This document shows, piece by piece, positions 12,558 to 24,239 of a stretch of DNA of 64,000 nt. The notes below the pieces were generated by a model. The model saw only the letters and a list, made by a program, of their open reading frames with translations, was not told the DNA's origin and searched no databases. This DNA comes from Aphelenchoides besseyi (Eukaryota; Nematoda; Chromadorea; Rhabditida; Aphelenchoididae), in assembly GCA_024699855.1 (NCBI GenBank), contig JAMPIQ010000002.1:7936001-8000000 (forward strand), read 5' to 3'. Within the stretch, counting starts at the first letter, position 1. The number at the start of each line of letters is the position of its first letter. The position numbers and the translations under genes are program-made.

Positions 12558-13780
12558 ATGGTTGTGAGTTCTCTTCAAAATGAACATTACCGTCGAGTTG
12601 GTTTTCAGTCATTTTTTGGTTTTGGACAATCCGCCGAACTGACGATCTGTTTGAGTGATCAGGACTCGAGAAAAACAGTAAAATTTCGCGGTGAAGACGG
12701 TGGATTGGAATCCAATCTGCTGTACTTTGATGGCGAGTCCGTGAGTGGAGAGTTGAGGGTTAAGCTGAAGAAAGTTGGACAGAAAATGGAACATCAGGGA
12801 ATTCGAATCGAATTGATCGGACAAATCGGTTTGTTTCCTTCTTTATTCTCACGTTTTCTTTGTTTCAGAAGTTTATTACGACCGCGGAAATCAACACGAT
12901 TTTCTTTCTCTGTCCAAAGAACTGGCACGTCCCGGTGAATTGCACGAGTCTACAAACTTCTCGTTCAATTTTGCCAACGTAAGCAAACCGTACGAAAGTT
13001 ACGTTGGAATCAATGTCAAAGTTCGGTTTGTACACCTTACATCAATCGAGCTCACTGACTGTGTTTCAGTTACTACTTGCGAGCCACAGTTACTCGCCGT
13101 CTCACAGACATTACGGCCGAACGAACGCTGATTGTTCAGACACTTTCTTCTTATCCCGAATCGGAGCCGAACATCAAAATGGAGGTTGGAATTGAGGACT
13201 GTTTGCACGTACGTTCAGTCGTCAGTTTGTTTTTGAATTTGACTTTCAGATCGAATTCGAGTACAACAAATCGAAATACCATTTGGCAGACGTGATCGTC
13301 GGCAAAATCTATTTCCTTCTTGTGCGTATCAAAATCAAAAATATGGAGCTGTCGATCGTACGTCGTGAGTCTGTGGGCAGCGGTCCGTCGCTGTTCCACG
13401 AAACGGATACCGTTGGCAAATTCGAGATCATGGATGGAGCCCCGTGCAAAGGCGAAACAATTCCGATTCGTCTGTTTCTTGCCGGCTACGATTTGACTCC
13501 CACGATGCGTGAAGTTGGGAAACGATTCTCCGTCCGCTATTATTTGAACTTGGTTTTGGTCGACGAAGAAGATCGTCGCTACTTCAAACAACACGTGAGT
13601 TACGAGAATCTTCTTTTTGCTATTTTCGATGGTTTTCAGGAGATTTTCCTTTTCCGTCGTGCCGATCAGTCACGGAAAACGAATCTGTGTTCGAACGAAG
13701 TGCGAACTCCGATTGCGGCGTTGACGAAGAGCGACGAACCAGAGGACCCGGAGGATGCGAAAGCTGTGGCCGTTGAGTGA
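12558..13780 (+). CDS. vps-26: VPS26 retromer subunit
   Basis: An arrestin-fold core subunit of the endosomal retromer, which binds VPS35 and recycles cargo from endosomes. Exons: 12558-12563, 12609-12828, 12869-13025, 13070-13208, 13250-13594, 13640-13780. The first coding exon is only six bases (ATG GTT), which restores the family N-terminus SFFGFGQSAE. Near-invariant VPS26 blocks are present: YFDGESVSG, HQGIRIELIGQI, KMEVGIEDCLHIEFEYNKSK, DVIVGKIYFLLVRIKIK, EIMDGAPCKGE, IPIRLFLAGYDLTPTMR and LVLVDEEDRRYFKQ. The acidic C-terminal tail is variable, as usual. An AATAAA at 13855-13860 follows the stop. Confidence 0.96.
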
Positions 13781-13854
13781 AAGTTGTCTGTGTAAATTCG
13801 AATATCGCATAATCTATGCCTTAAGTTCTAATTATCGGTTGCCAGTAATTTATG

Positions 13855-13860
13855 AATAAA
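13855..13860 (+). terminator. AATAAA polyadenylation signal of vps-26
   Basis: The signal lies 75 bp past the vps-26 stop. The rest of 13781-14318 holds no gene I can support and leads into the 5' acceptor (CTTTTCAG) just before the myosin start. Confidence 0.6.
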
Positions 13861-14318
13861 CTATTCCAATGCTCGTAACGGAAGAGTGGACTCTCGAATT
13901 AGATCACGGTCGAGTACGCGAACTGCCGGCTAAGCGATGGACCCGGAGATTAAGAGAAAGCGCCCAAAACCGTCCGCTTCGATTGGACGCCATCGATTTG
14001 ATTGACGCGTTTTTTGGCGCCTTTCGAGTTGACAGCGAATTCAACGGAACGTTTACATCGCGGCGAATCGCCAGCAGCAAAAACCAAGTGGTCGAGTTGC
14101 ATTTTTCTAATCGCATTCTCTCACCGCCGTCGTTTCGCTTTGTAATCCGATGGTACGCGTTGAACGTCATTTCGGTTGAAATCAATTCAACGCTCGTGAT
14201 TTGAGTAAAAGCTGCGAATTTTTCCTTATGAGTCAGCAAACTTGGAGAGTTTTTCGAAGTCGTTTCGAGTTTCAAAATGTTTTTTGTTATCACTTTCAAT
14301 TCTCTTCCTTTTCAGACA

Positions 14319-17300
14319 ATGTGGTTACATCGAAAAAGCAAAGATGAGACAAATGCTCATGATCACGCCGAAAACGTTTCTCCGCCATCCAACGGCGACA
14401 AGAAGAAAGGCGGTGGAATTCGCAAGCGTATTCTTCAGTTCAGCGGTCTTGGCCATTCTACGAACTCAGGAATGACAAGCAGTGAGGTGAAGCAGTTGGA
14501 ACAAACCAAGCAGCTTCTTTTCAAACAGAATCGTAAGTTATTGAACTTACCGCCGAATGTTCCTTTGCATCGCTTTCTTTTGACGAAACAAAAACGCGCA
14601 ACGGCCTTCAAAACGTCCACCTTTTCGTCTTTTCGCTCATCGACCGCAAAAACTGCGCGGACCTTTGAGCTGATGCCCACGTTTTGAGGTTCATCAACGC
14701 GACGGCCAAAATCTTTTTTCGACACGAAATGTCACAGTTCAAACGTTCTAAATGACCGTTACGTTAACTGTTCTCAAGCATTTTCCGTTTAAATTTCAGC
14801 TGCCGGTTCTTTCGATCGTTTGGAAAAGGAGTCAACCGAGTTGTCACTACCGCCTGTAACATTAGAGGCTAATATCCATCCAATACCAACTCCACGGACG
14901 GTGAATCATTCAACTGATCCACTGATGGAAGTGGCAAAAGATGTCAACTCGACACCATCGACTATTTCTGCAGTTTCTTCGGTAGCTCCGGAATTTGCGT
15001 TCGCTAATCCAAAGGAATTCAACGTACCTGGTTTGAAGCTTCCGGCGCTTGCCATTGTGCAAGTCGACGAACGAGAAATTACTTTACGTCGAAATGCTGA
15101 AGGTTCGTTTACGTTAATTAAAACAATTAGTGACTGTTTTTAGGCGATTTTGGCTTCTCAATTCGAAGGGCTGCGCTGCCCGATGGCACTACGGTTGTTT
15201 TTGCCGAACCTTCAGATTCGCCACGTTCTGGACCTCCACGTCCAAGTGATCTTCTCAACGGATTGCTTCCTGGTGATGTACTCTTGGCAGTTAACGGTCG
15301 ACCAGTGAATCAAATGAAAAGAGAGGAACTTTTGGAATCAATTCATTCTGCCGGATCAACAGTTCAGTTAAAAGTTCGTGTTGTTGCTGAATTGGCTGAG
15401 CTCTGCGGTAGCATTGTCGATTCCGATGGTCGACTTCAGTTGAATGCTGAAAGATCTACCGGAAGAGTTGGAACATCGACAGTTTTTGGCGACATTCCTC
15501 TAACCGAACGTTTCTGGTTGATCCATTCTGCGGGCTATACTGCTTGTTGTTTGCTTGCTCACGAGGCGAATGGTCGATGCAGAATTCGTGTTGCTGATAC
15601 CGAACTTCTTGTCGATTCCGCCGATATTGATCGAGCAAATCCACCGACCGATGATCGTCGCAACGATATTTCCGCTTTGACGTATGTGAATGAAACGGCT
15701 GCTGTACATTTGCTTCGACAACGAATAGGATCGAATCTGCATTTTACTTCCGCTGGAACATTAAGTTTGATTTACGTTGAAAATGCAAATGGAAACGAGC
15801 AAATGGGACCGTTGAACGACGAGTTGATTGGACTTTTTCGATCTTGTCGTCGATCTCAGATGCCTGCTCACATTTATTCGACAGCTCAGCACGTCTATCG
15901 GTAATATCCAATTGATTTTGTTTACTGTTCTTGTTTTCAGCACTCTTCAAACGACAAGCAAAAACCAATCGGTCGTATTCAATGGTGTTACGGGATCGGG
16001 CAAGTCTCTTCAAATGCGCAGTTTTATTCGTTACATCTGTGGTTGTGCTGGTTGGTCTAAACTGCTCAATTGTAAGCATTACATATTTACAAAAACAACG
16101 ATTTGATTTCAGATCATGATATCGAATGTGCAATTGGAATACTCGAGGCTTTCGGAAACTGTGCAACGAATTTCAACCGTAATGCTTCGCGTTTTGTTCA
16201 GCTAATCAATCTCGGCTTCAATTCAACGGCTGCTCTTTGGTTCGTTTTTCGCTTAGAACTCTGATTATCTACGGATTTTAGTTCAATTAAATTTCAACTA
16301 TTTTTACTGGACACAGAACGTTTGATTCAACGAAGCGAAAAAAAGTCCACTTTTCACGTCTTTCATTATCTTTGGAAAGGTGTGGACTCATCGGCTCATC
16401 AACAACTGAAGCTCGAGCTTATCGATCGTCCATTTTTTGGTTCCACCAATGATGCCGAGGAGCAAAATGTCGCGCTGTTGGGTTGGACGCATCTAATGAG
16501 TGCACTTCGACATTTGAAGATTACTGAAATACAAATCAAGGGAATAGTCAACATTCTTGGAAGTATTTTGCATCTTCTTCACTCCGGAGCAACGAACAAC
16601 GTTGCTTCACGTGCATCGTTTGTTCGCGTACAAAACGCTCAAGTTGCTGCCGAACTTTTGGGTTTAAGTTTGGATCAGCTGAGTATTGCAGTTTTTCGTG
16701 GAAACCAACAGCACGAAACGTCGAGGTAAATAAGGAAGAAGAGATCCCATTAGTTGTTTTTAGTCGTTTCACTTTGACAAATCGAACCGGCTCAGAAGCT
16801 CTCGAGTGTTTCATTAGAGCACTTTACAACGAACTTTTTATTGCAATTGGCAATCAATTAAATTCTGTTCTTAACAAAAACATATCGACTTTGTGCATCA
16901 ACCTTCTCGACATTCCCGGAAGCAACTTTTTCGTTGGCAACAAATCCAAAACATCCACTTATGTTTACGGGCTTAGTGATCTCCTTTATAACTACGTAAA
17001 TGAACGAGCCGCCGAGTTGTTCTACAAATGCAGTTTTGATGCACCGGCCGAAGTTTATGCCCAAGAACAAACGAGTGTGAACATTGAGAAACCGCCCCAG
17101 TCGCCCGAATTGATTACACGATTGCTGGATTTGAAACAACAACTGGTGACTGAGTTTCTAGCTTAAAATGAATGACAAGTGTCATTATAGTTGAATTCTG
17201 CCGATGTTGAGCGACGAAGTGAAGAGCCTCGAGGGATATTGTTTTTGTTAGAAGAGGTGGGTTTGTTGATTGAATGCTTGAAAAGCTCGTTAAAAGGAAT

Positions 17301-20300
17301 CGATGTATCCGGGAGCACAAGAAGCATCCTTACTGGAGCGCATCTTCATACACACGGAGAACAACAGATTGATTCGACGTGCTCCGCGCGGCAAATTGCA
17401 ATTTATTCTCGGTCATGCCAACGGTATTGCACCAACCATCTACTCAGTTGACGGGTGGCTAAAACGTGCTCAACCGTCTTATGCCACTTCAACAGTTTCA
17501 CAACTGTTGCAAAACTCAAAACTGTAAGTTTCTAATCAAACCACAAGCGAAGTTTGAAAAGTTTCGCTGAGATTTTATCGTATCTCAAATTCCCGATTAA
17601 CTACCACTCATTTGCAGAGATCCGATCCTCCACTTATTCTCGACATCGCGCGTTGAGTCGTCATTAAAGTCGGTTAACGAAATCTTGGGAGTTGGGCGAA
17701 TTTTTAGCGGCTTTTTCTCTAATATCGCTGTTCAGCTGGTAAGTAACGATGAGTTCGTGGTTTATGTTCTTTTCTCGTAAGTCAACTAATCACTTCATAG
17801 ACATTGTCATTTTTGTTCTTTACTAACCGAAGTGACCTTAAAGTTCAATCGATTTTAACTCACGATCAAGTTTCTGCGTCACTTCACTTATCTTCTTTTC
17901 TCAATCCGATTGCGCAACTAATTGGAGCAAATTTGTTTTCAGGATCACCTCTTCAACACGATCGAACGAACTCAACGTGTTCAGTTCGTTCATTGCATTC
18001 AATCGCATCATCCCACTCAGTCGACGGCCAATTCGTCAGAAGTTTTGGATGTTGGATACGTGCGCAATCAAATGCGATCCTATCTGTTAATCGACTCAAT
18101 CAGAGCTTCCAATCACGGGTATCCAGAACGACTGCCGTTTCGTGATTTTCGGTTTGTTTGGACGGAAAGATTTTTAATCGACTATAAAATTTAGACGTCG
18201 TTATCAATGCTTATTACCGGCGGGAACACAAACCAGTTTGTCTGATGCGTTGGAAGACGATAGGAGTGCCGTTCAACGAATTCTCGAGCATTCAGAAATC
18301 AGTGATCATCGTTGTCGTTTGGGTTTGTCTCAGGTTTTATTGCGCACGGATGTTCTACTTGAATTGGACGATCGACGTGATTTGTGCCTATCCGGCCTTA
18401 TCGTTTCACTTCAACTACAGTGCAGACGAAAGTTAGCCTCTATATGGTTGGAGAGACGGAGAATCCAAGAGCAAGCAGTTCGTTGTATTCAAAGAAACGC
18501 TGAAGCTTATTTTCGACTGAAAGCATGGCCATGGTTAGTGCGCTGAAACTGACCTTTGTATAAATCTCATTGTTTAGGTGGAAGTTGTATCAACACGTTC
18601 ATCCACTATTGAAACAAGCGACGTAAGTTTTTTGTGCTAAATATTTTGCTATCGGTAGACTCCAAATGGAGTAGTGGATAAGAAACGCGAATGAGAGTTG
18701 AAGGTTCGAAGACGAAAGAAGTGATTGTCTTTGTATGGTGATTGTCACTTCACATAATCTTCGTAGATCAAATTTGCCTCATTTCTGTTGAAATTTGATG
18801 TTCTCAAAGACTTCAAAGTTATGTCAATGTAGGCAACAGTTTTGCAGAGGAAGACCTTTTTGTTAAAGCGGGAAGACAAATCAATTCTTTTGATAACAAA
18901 CTAAATTTTCAGGAACGACGAAGCCGAACGAAAAATGCGCGAGAAGATCAAACGTCTGGAAGAATCGATGGCCGAACTGCAATCCGAAAAGAAACGTATT
19001 GGCAATCGACTGGAAGAAGTAGAAGCACTCTACAACGCCGAGTGCCGAACTTCTCAATCGTTGACCGTTAGCTTGGAACGGGAGGCCGAAGCACGAGTCC
19101 AATTGGAAGCGGAGGTCCGTTCTTTGAAACAAAATCTACAACGCCGAGAACAAGGTTGGTTCACGATCCTACTTGGTCTTGCGACCGAAACTGCGATGAT
19201 CTGCTTTCAATGTTCCAAAAAGCAACGCCAAAATGTTGTTGACATCTGAAGCCAAACCTACTCGTCTGCTTACTGTAGAGTAGGAGTGAGAACTAGCATT
19301 TGGGTTAATTATAGTTACGTTAAGAGCGCTGATTTGTTTCATCAAGTAAACTTGCAGCAGATGTTTTTCGTCGAATCTCATCTGTTGCTTAATGAACTGG
19401 TCTTTAGAACACAAGTTTTGGGAGTTGGTGAATTCGCGTATTCCAATTACGCGCAGTTGAATGAGTTTGTTTATTGCGCAAAATCCATTCGAGCTACCAA
19501 TTAACTTCTGATCGTCTTTTCTCCTTTAATTTTGCTCTCAAGCATCTACTCTCTAGTTAAAAAGCTCGTACGCAACAGTTGTAGCAAAAACCAAAGGGTT
19601 ATTGTTTGTGTCTATTGTCAATCGCAGGAGAAGTCGTAGGTTAATACGATATGCTAACAATACGAAAAGCTCGATTCTCTCCGCACTACTTGCCCGTTGA
19701 TCGTAAATGTTCCACCGCAAGTTCACGTGTTTTGGTTGTGTGCGGAAATTGAATGCACGTTTCCTCGCTCCTAATTCTGAACCAACTTTTTAGCTTCACG
19801 GTCTCTAATTAGAAATACACACTATGAGATTGTATTCTACTGCACGGTTCGTCCTATCGCGCCAATTAAAGAGCCAAAATCGGATTTACTATCTTGCTAA
19901 TTCACACAATTGACCAAAGTACGAGCTCAATTTGTGTTCAACGATTCGTTTCAAAAATTCGAAGCGAAATCGAAGACAAAACGATTTGGAGGGCCATAAA
20001 TCAAAAAGACGTTGCGTTTTGTCAAAAGTCATTTGCATCATCGTAATCAATCTAGCGAACATGTCGATTGATCGCAGAGTTTCGGATCACAACGCTCTTT
20101 ACAACGACACCCACGTTGTTAATCATTTTGACGGGCGCGGATTTAATTTTAATACCCGATGGTATGCGCCGAAGTGTCTGCGATCTCGAGTCGAGTCTGA
20201 ATCAGCGCGAATGATTTGCCTACGGGCTCTTCAGTGGCTTTGCGATTGAAGTTCCTCAACAGAAGTGACGAGCGCGCAGATTTCGATTTTGCCACCTGTC

Positions 20301-22688
20301 ATCTCAGACTTTTCTTTTCACTGTACTTCGTATTGTCTGCGTGTTTGTGGTCATTTAAAGGCTTTGTTTGTGTAGAATGGCCAAACCGGTACGCGAAGTT
20401 TTTTACTATCAACGACGACAGATTCCCTATCACACATTCAGCGAAGGCAAATGGATTCGAAATTCGGCATCAGTCATGGAGTTGGTGGATACAACGAGTA
20501 CCGAAGAGTCGGGTCTGTTTTGTGTTCTGCAGCGTGGGGATTTCCGGTGATCGAAGTCTGCCACTACGAAGCGAAGACTTCCGGCTAAAGTTTTTGTGCT
20601 ATCGGAGACTTTCCAAATACTGTAAAAGTGAGATTAACAGACCACCAATACGGAATGTTAGAAATGTAACAGTCGTTGCGAGCTATGAAACGGCTAAGCG
20701 GATTACGAAGTCAAAAGTGGTTATTGAATAAGAGAATCCAAACAATCTGGTGGTGACTAGCCTGAGAACTTCTCTGTGCATTCGAACAGAAATGAGTAAA
20801 CGCAAAATGGTCTTTGGATTACTAGAAACCTGATAGAGTCCCAAATGAAACAAAACCAAAAACGACAATTCAAGTTTCTAATCACTTTTTTGCAGAAACT
20901 GAAGGAGAAATGCGCGAGAAGATCAAACGTCTGGAAGAATCGATGGCCGAACTGCAATCCGAAAAGAAACGTATTGGCAATCGACTGGAAGAAGTAGAAG
21001 CACTCTACAACGCCGAGTGCCGAACTTCTCAATCGTTGACCGTTAGCTTGGAACGGGAGGCCGAAGCACGAGTCCAATTGGAAGCGGAGGTCCGTTCTTT
21101 GAAACAAAATCTACAACGCCGAGAACAAGGTTGGTTCACGATCCTACTTGGTCTTGCGACCGAAACTGCGATGATCTGCTTTCAAAGTTCCAAAAAGCAA
21201 CGCCAAAATGTTGTTGACATCTGAAGCCAAACCTACTCGTCTGCTTACTGTAGAGTAGGAGTGAGAACTAGCATTTGGGTTAATTATAGTTACGTTAAGA
21301 GCGCTGATTTTCCATGGAGTTTAATTAGTTGCGTAATTAACTTTTCTTTAGACGATTTGGACGAAATTCGTTCACAACATCAACGCCGAATTCGAACATA
21401 CGAAGAACAAGTAACGGATTTGAACGAAACTGTTGCCAATCTGCAAAGTCAACTACGTTCGTTCGAACAACGTAGTCGACAGTTCGAGACTCAAAGTCAG
21501 AACAGTTTCGAGTCGAGTACTCACGACTACAAACGTGAGTATCGTAAGACGTTGGCTCTGCTCAAAGATGCACAGAACTTGTTGTCAACAGAAAGACAAA
21601 AAAGCGACAAAACTCCGATGTTGCGTCGTCTTCAACGACAATTGGAAACAGCGGAAGAAGAGAAGTTGAGTGCCATTCGATCGAGATCGACTCTTGAAAG
21701 CGAATTAGCGGAGAAGAATGTTGAGGTTTGTTGAAATTATGACCACAAATACTCATCGTCTTTAGATTGAAACCGTTCGATCGGGAAAAGCAGCTTTGGA
21801 GAAAAGGGTCTCAGCTTTATTGCAAGAAAAATCCGATGCCATGAACAACGCACGAGACATCGAAGAGCAACTGAACAACGCCCTACGCGACTACAATAAT
21901 CATTTGCTTCAAACCGAGACCAACAACCTGACAATTCAAAGACAAGCCGTAACGATTGCCGAATTGGAGAGCGAAAAAAAAAACAGCGATTGGCGTTGCA
22001 ATTAGGCGAATTAGAATCCAAAAACTCTCATTTTCATTCCCACTACGTTGAAGCGCACAAGATCACATTGTTGGAGTCGAAAGTCCGTGAACTGCAGTCA
22101 CGTGTGGAATACGAACGCTGCGAGAAGCAGAAGTACGAGGCCAATGTCAATCGACTTCAGGACGAGGTTGATCGGTTGGAAGATCGATTGAACGATTTTC
22201 AACGATTGGTGAACAAACACGAGGACGAAGTCAAACGTCAAAAACTTGCGATTCTCGCGGAGCAAGAGAAACTTCAGGACACAAAGAAACGTTACGACGA
22301 AATGGATTACAAGTTTAAGAAGACGGTAAACGGACAAACCGTTGGATCAGTTCAATTTTTTATTTTCAGCGTGACTTACTGGAAGAAACAACTGAAACTT
22401 GCGAGTCTTTGCGCTCCGATTTGTTGCTTTCGAATCGTCGAGTTGAAAGTCTTCAGGTGTGTTTTTACAATTGGATTGCTATAGATGTCTATGGTTTAGG
22501 CAGCTTTAAATACGGGACTTGATAACGACGAAGAGGGTAGTGACTTGGACGACGAGCTGAATGATTTGGACGAAAGCGGCTCTGCAGTTACAGCGACCAC
22601 CGGCTCAATCGTCATCCAAACATCTCCACGAGCTATGAGCACCACACAAGAGAGCGAAAACGGGGCATTCAACGATTCAACTGTTTAA
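14319..22688 (+). CDS. Class XVIII-like unconventional myosin: PDZ, motor, IQ neck, long coiled coil
   Basis: A Lys/Gly-rich N-terminus leads to a PDZ domain (about 15100-15400: GFSIRRAAL, LLPGDVLLAVNGRPV) and then a myosin motor. The P-loop is NGVTGSGKS, switch I is NFNRNASRFVQL and switch II is INLLDIPGSNFF. These departures from GESGAGKT, NNNSSRFG and DIxGFE match class XVIII, whose motor is a poor or absent ATPase and acts mainly as an actin tether. The relay region SMYPGAQE-LLERIF, converter and one IQ-like segment (AVRCIQRNAEAYFRL) precede a heptad tail and an acidic Ser/Thr-rich C-terminus. Key exons: 14319-14532, 14800-15102, 15144-15900, 15941-16071, 16113-16239, 16282-16725, tail 18913-19154, 21352-21725, 21766-22325, 22370-22456, 22500-22688. 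Oddities: duplicated tail exon, poly-A frame break at 21974-21983, and inverted tail copy at 52-56 kb. Confidence 0.85.
18913..19154 (+). repeat. Myosin tail exon E1, tandem copy of exon E2
   Basis: E1 begins with NDEAERK, continuing the neck exon in phase, then reads MREKIKRLEESMAELQSEKK and ends REQ|. From MREK onward it is almost identical to E2 (20896-21129). Near-identity continues about 150 bp into the downstream intron, to about 19310 and 21308, before the sequences diverge. This indicates a recent duplication of the exon plus flanking intron. Confidence 0.85.
20377..20512 (+). CDS. Candidate alternative first coding exon of the myosin tail (headless isoform)
   Basis: Inside the 1.7 kb intron between E1 and E2, a TTTGTGTAG acceptor is followed by an ATG opening MAKPVREVFYYQRRQIPY and ending DTTSTEES. 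A GT donor follows at 20513. Its 136 bases leave codon phase 1, which is exactly what E2 (20896) needs, giving ...EES-ETEGEMREKIK in frame. E2 cannot follow the neck exon directly, because that join gives a stop. An internal promoter could therefore make a tail-only protein. An identical exon exists in the inverted copy at 54433-54568. I do not recognise this peptide from any family. Confidence 0.45.
20896..21129 (+). repeat. Myosin tail exon E2 (tandem copy of E1)
   Basis: E2 begins ETEGEMREK after a TTTTTTTGCAG acceptor and ends in the same phase as E1, so both can splice to 21352. It is the version found, with its upstream intron, in all three BED chimeras of this window. E1 followed by E2 is also phase-compatible, which would lengthen the coiled coil. 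Confidence 0.8.
21974..21983 (+). other. Out-of-frame poly-A run inside myosin exon 21766-22325
   Basis: Ten A follow AGCG. The upstream frame (LESEKKN) stops 30 bases later, while the downstream coiled coil (QRLALQLGELESKN) is open in another frame. Only 5, 8 or 11 A would join them. In the inverted copy (about 52968-52973) the run is 6, also out of frame. Confidence 0.85.
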
Positions 22689-22705
22689 TAACTGACACGA
22701 GTCTA

Positions 22706-22711
22706 AATAAA
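22706..22711 (+). terminator. AATAAA polyadenylation signal of the myosin gene
   Basis: The signal lies 18 bp after the myosin stop codon. It sits just before the start of the 3' flank that is repeated at 32.6 kb; the repeat starts after AATAAA, so that copy lacks the signal. Confidence 0.6.
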
Positions 22712-22997
22712 ATGCGGATCTCTCTCGTAAAATCCATTCTGTTTGTTCTTGTAATAGAAAACTTAGGTTATTGTAGTCACAAATTGATTTTAAGCCACGA
22801 GGTCTAATCAAACTCGGTAGTGTCTTCGCAATTCCACTCTTCCATTCCTTCCGTTTCCAACTCGAGACCGAATCGACGCCACTTTTGAACTTACGAAATT
22901 TGTGTGTCTAAAGATTTGATCGGATATAAACTCGGAATTAAATTAAGACCATTGAATCGGACGACATTTTCTGTTTCATCAAGTGATTAGTCAAAGA
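22712..22997 (+). repeat. Myosin 3' flank, repeated at 32615-32900 and partly (inverted) at 44368-44481
   Basis: From TGCGGATCTCTCT onward the sequence matches 32615-32900 with only scattered differences. A shorter inverted match ends at 44368. No coding sequence is seen. A GAGTTTTGGCGCGCG block resumes after a small insertion in the 32.9 kb copy, showing that the duplication extends slightly further. Confidence 0.8.
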
Positions 22998-23890
22998 GTT
23001 TTGGCGCGCGTCTAACAAGGAAACTCACTTCAGCAACGGTGGGGCTTCTCGCGTACTGTATATCATGAAACTCATCTTGTTGAGAGGATTCTGATGGTCT
23101 AATTAGTTTTTGCTGCGGAGCACTGTGCGTCAAGCTACGGGTCACGCAAAATGCGTGTTTTGGACGTTGTTTGAATGACGAGTCAAAAAGCACGTCCTAC
23201 TGTTCGGGCAATAAATCGAGTAGTTAATGGTTAGGATTGTACTGATCGCTGCAAATGCAACGGGTTCATGTCCCAGTGCGGCCAGTTCAATTGAAACAGA
23301 GGTCGGTAGAACGAATCCGCCCATCCGCTTTCTTGTGCTTCTCAGATTTAACTTGCAACTTTTTGCACTTTCAGTTCACTTCAACATTCATGTAAACCAA
23401 TCGGGGTATTCAAAGGTTGAACGTTCAATTTGGAGTTGCCATCGAATTGGGTTTATTCGCTGCTCCCACTGTGAGCAATGTTACTGTTTCCAGTGCATTT
23501 ACACTGCCGCCCAACTCCAGTAACACATTTGACTCGATTTCTTTGACAACTATCCCTTCTTAACAGATTCCAACTTTATAACCGAACAGCACTCCGTCTG
23601 ATTAAATGAAACGATTGTTGAAGTTGAAATATGAACAAAAAACGCTTTCAATCGACTTAAAATCACTTGATTTCCTACTTAGCGTTTGCTCTTTTGCTGT
23701 GACTGATCTGCGGTTCGCATCTGTTCGTTCAGGGTCAACTCGTTGAAGCAGCCGAATTTGCACTGATCAGTGCAATTTCAACCACTAAAACTCTCGAATA
23801 ATAGGTAAACATTTTAGGATGCAAATTGAGGTACTTAACTCACACACGCGATTCGAAGTGAGATCCAAAGAAACGAAAAAGAGTCCAATT

Positions 23891-24199
23891 CGACATTTGA
23901 AGATTACTGAAATACAAATCAAGGGAATAGTCAACATTCTTGGAAGTATTTTGCATCTTCTTCACTCCGGAGCAACGAACAGCGTTGCTTCACGTGCATC
24001 GTTTGTTCGCGTACAAAACGCTCAAGTTGCTGCCGAACTTCTCAATCGTTGACCGTTAGCTTGGAACGGGAGGCCGAAGCACAAGTCCAATTGGAAGCGG
24101 AGGTCCGTTCTTTGAAACAAAATCTACAACGCCGAGAACAAGGTTGGTGCACGATCCTACTTGGTCTTGCGACCGAAACTGCGATGATCTGCTTTTAAT
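23891..24199 (+). pseudogene. Rearranged myosin fragment: motor piece fused to tail piece
   Basis: The left half copies the motor exon at about 16508-16656 (RHLKITEIQIKG to AQVAAEL). The right half copies tail exon E1/E2 from RTSQSLTVSLERE to the end of the exon plus its donor. The two sources meet within TGCCGAACTT, which both parents contain, so the join carries 10 bp of microhomology. The fusion shifts the frame (stop soon after the join) and lacks all other exons, so it is a dead fragment. Confidence 0.85.
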
Positions 24200-24239
24200 G
24201 TTCCAAAGATTAAAATTTACGTCTGAACAAGTTCACTTA

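Noticed and set aside
13869..14204. 111-codon plus-strand frame between vps-26 and the myosin
   Set aside because: Begins inside the vps-26 3' region, no family resemblance, no splice signals supporting it.
18661..18720. tRNA-like A and B boxes (TAGTGGATAAGA, GGTTCGAAGAC)
   Set aside because: The B box is imperfect and no acceptor or anticodon stem pairs; the site lies in a myosin intron.
20216..20731. 171-codon open frame, identical in the inverted copy at 54214-54729
   Set aside because: Its conservation is explained by the recent duplication of the whole intron. The residues look like out-of-frame translation of the better candidate exon at 20377-20512.
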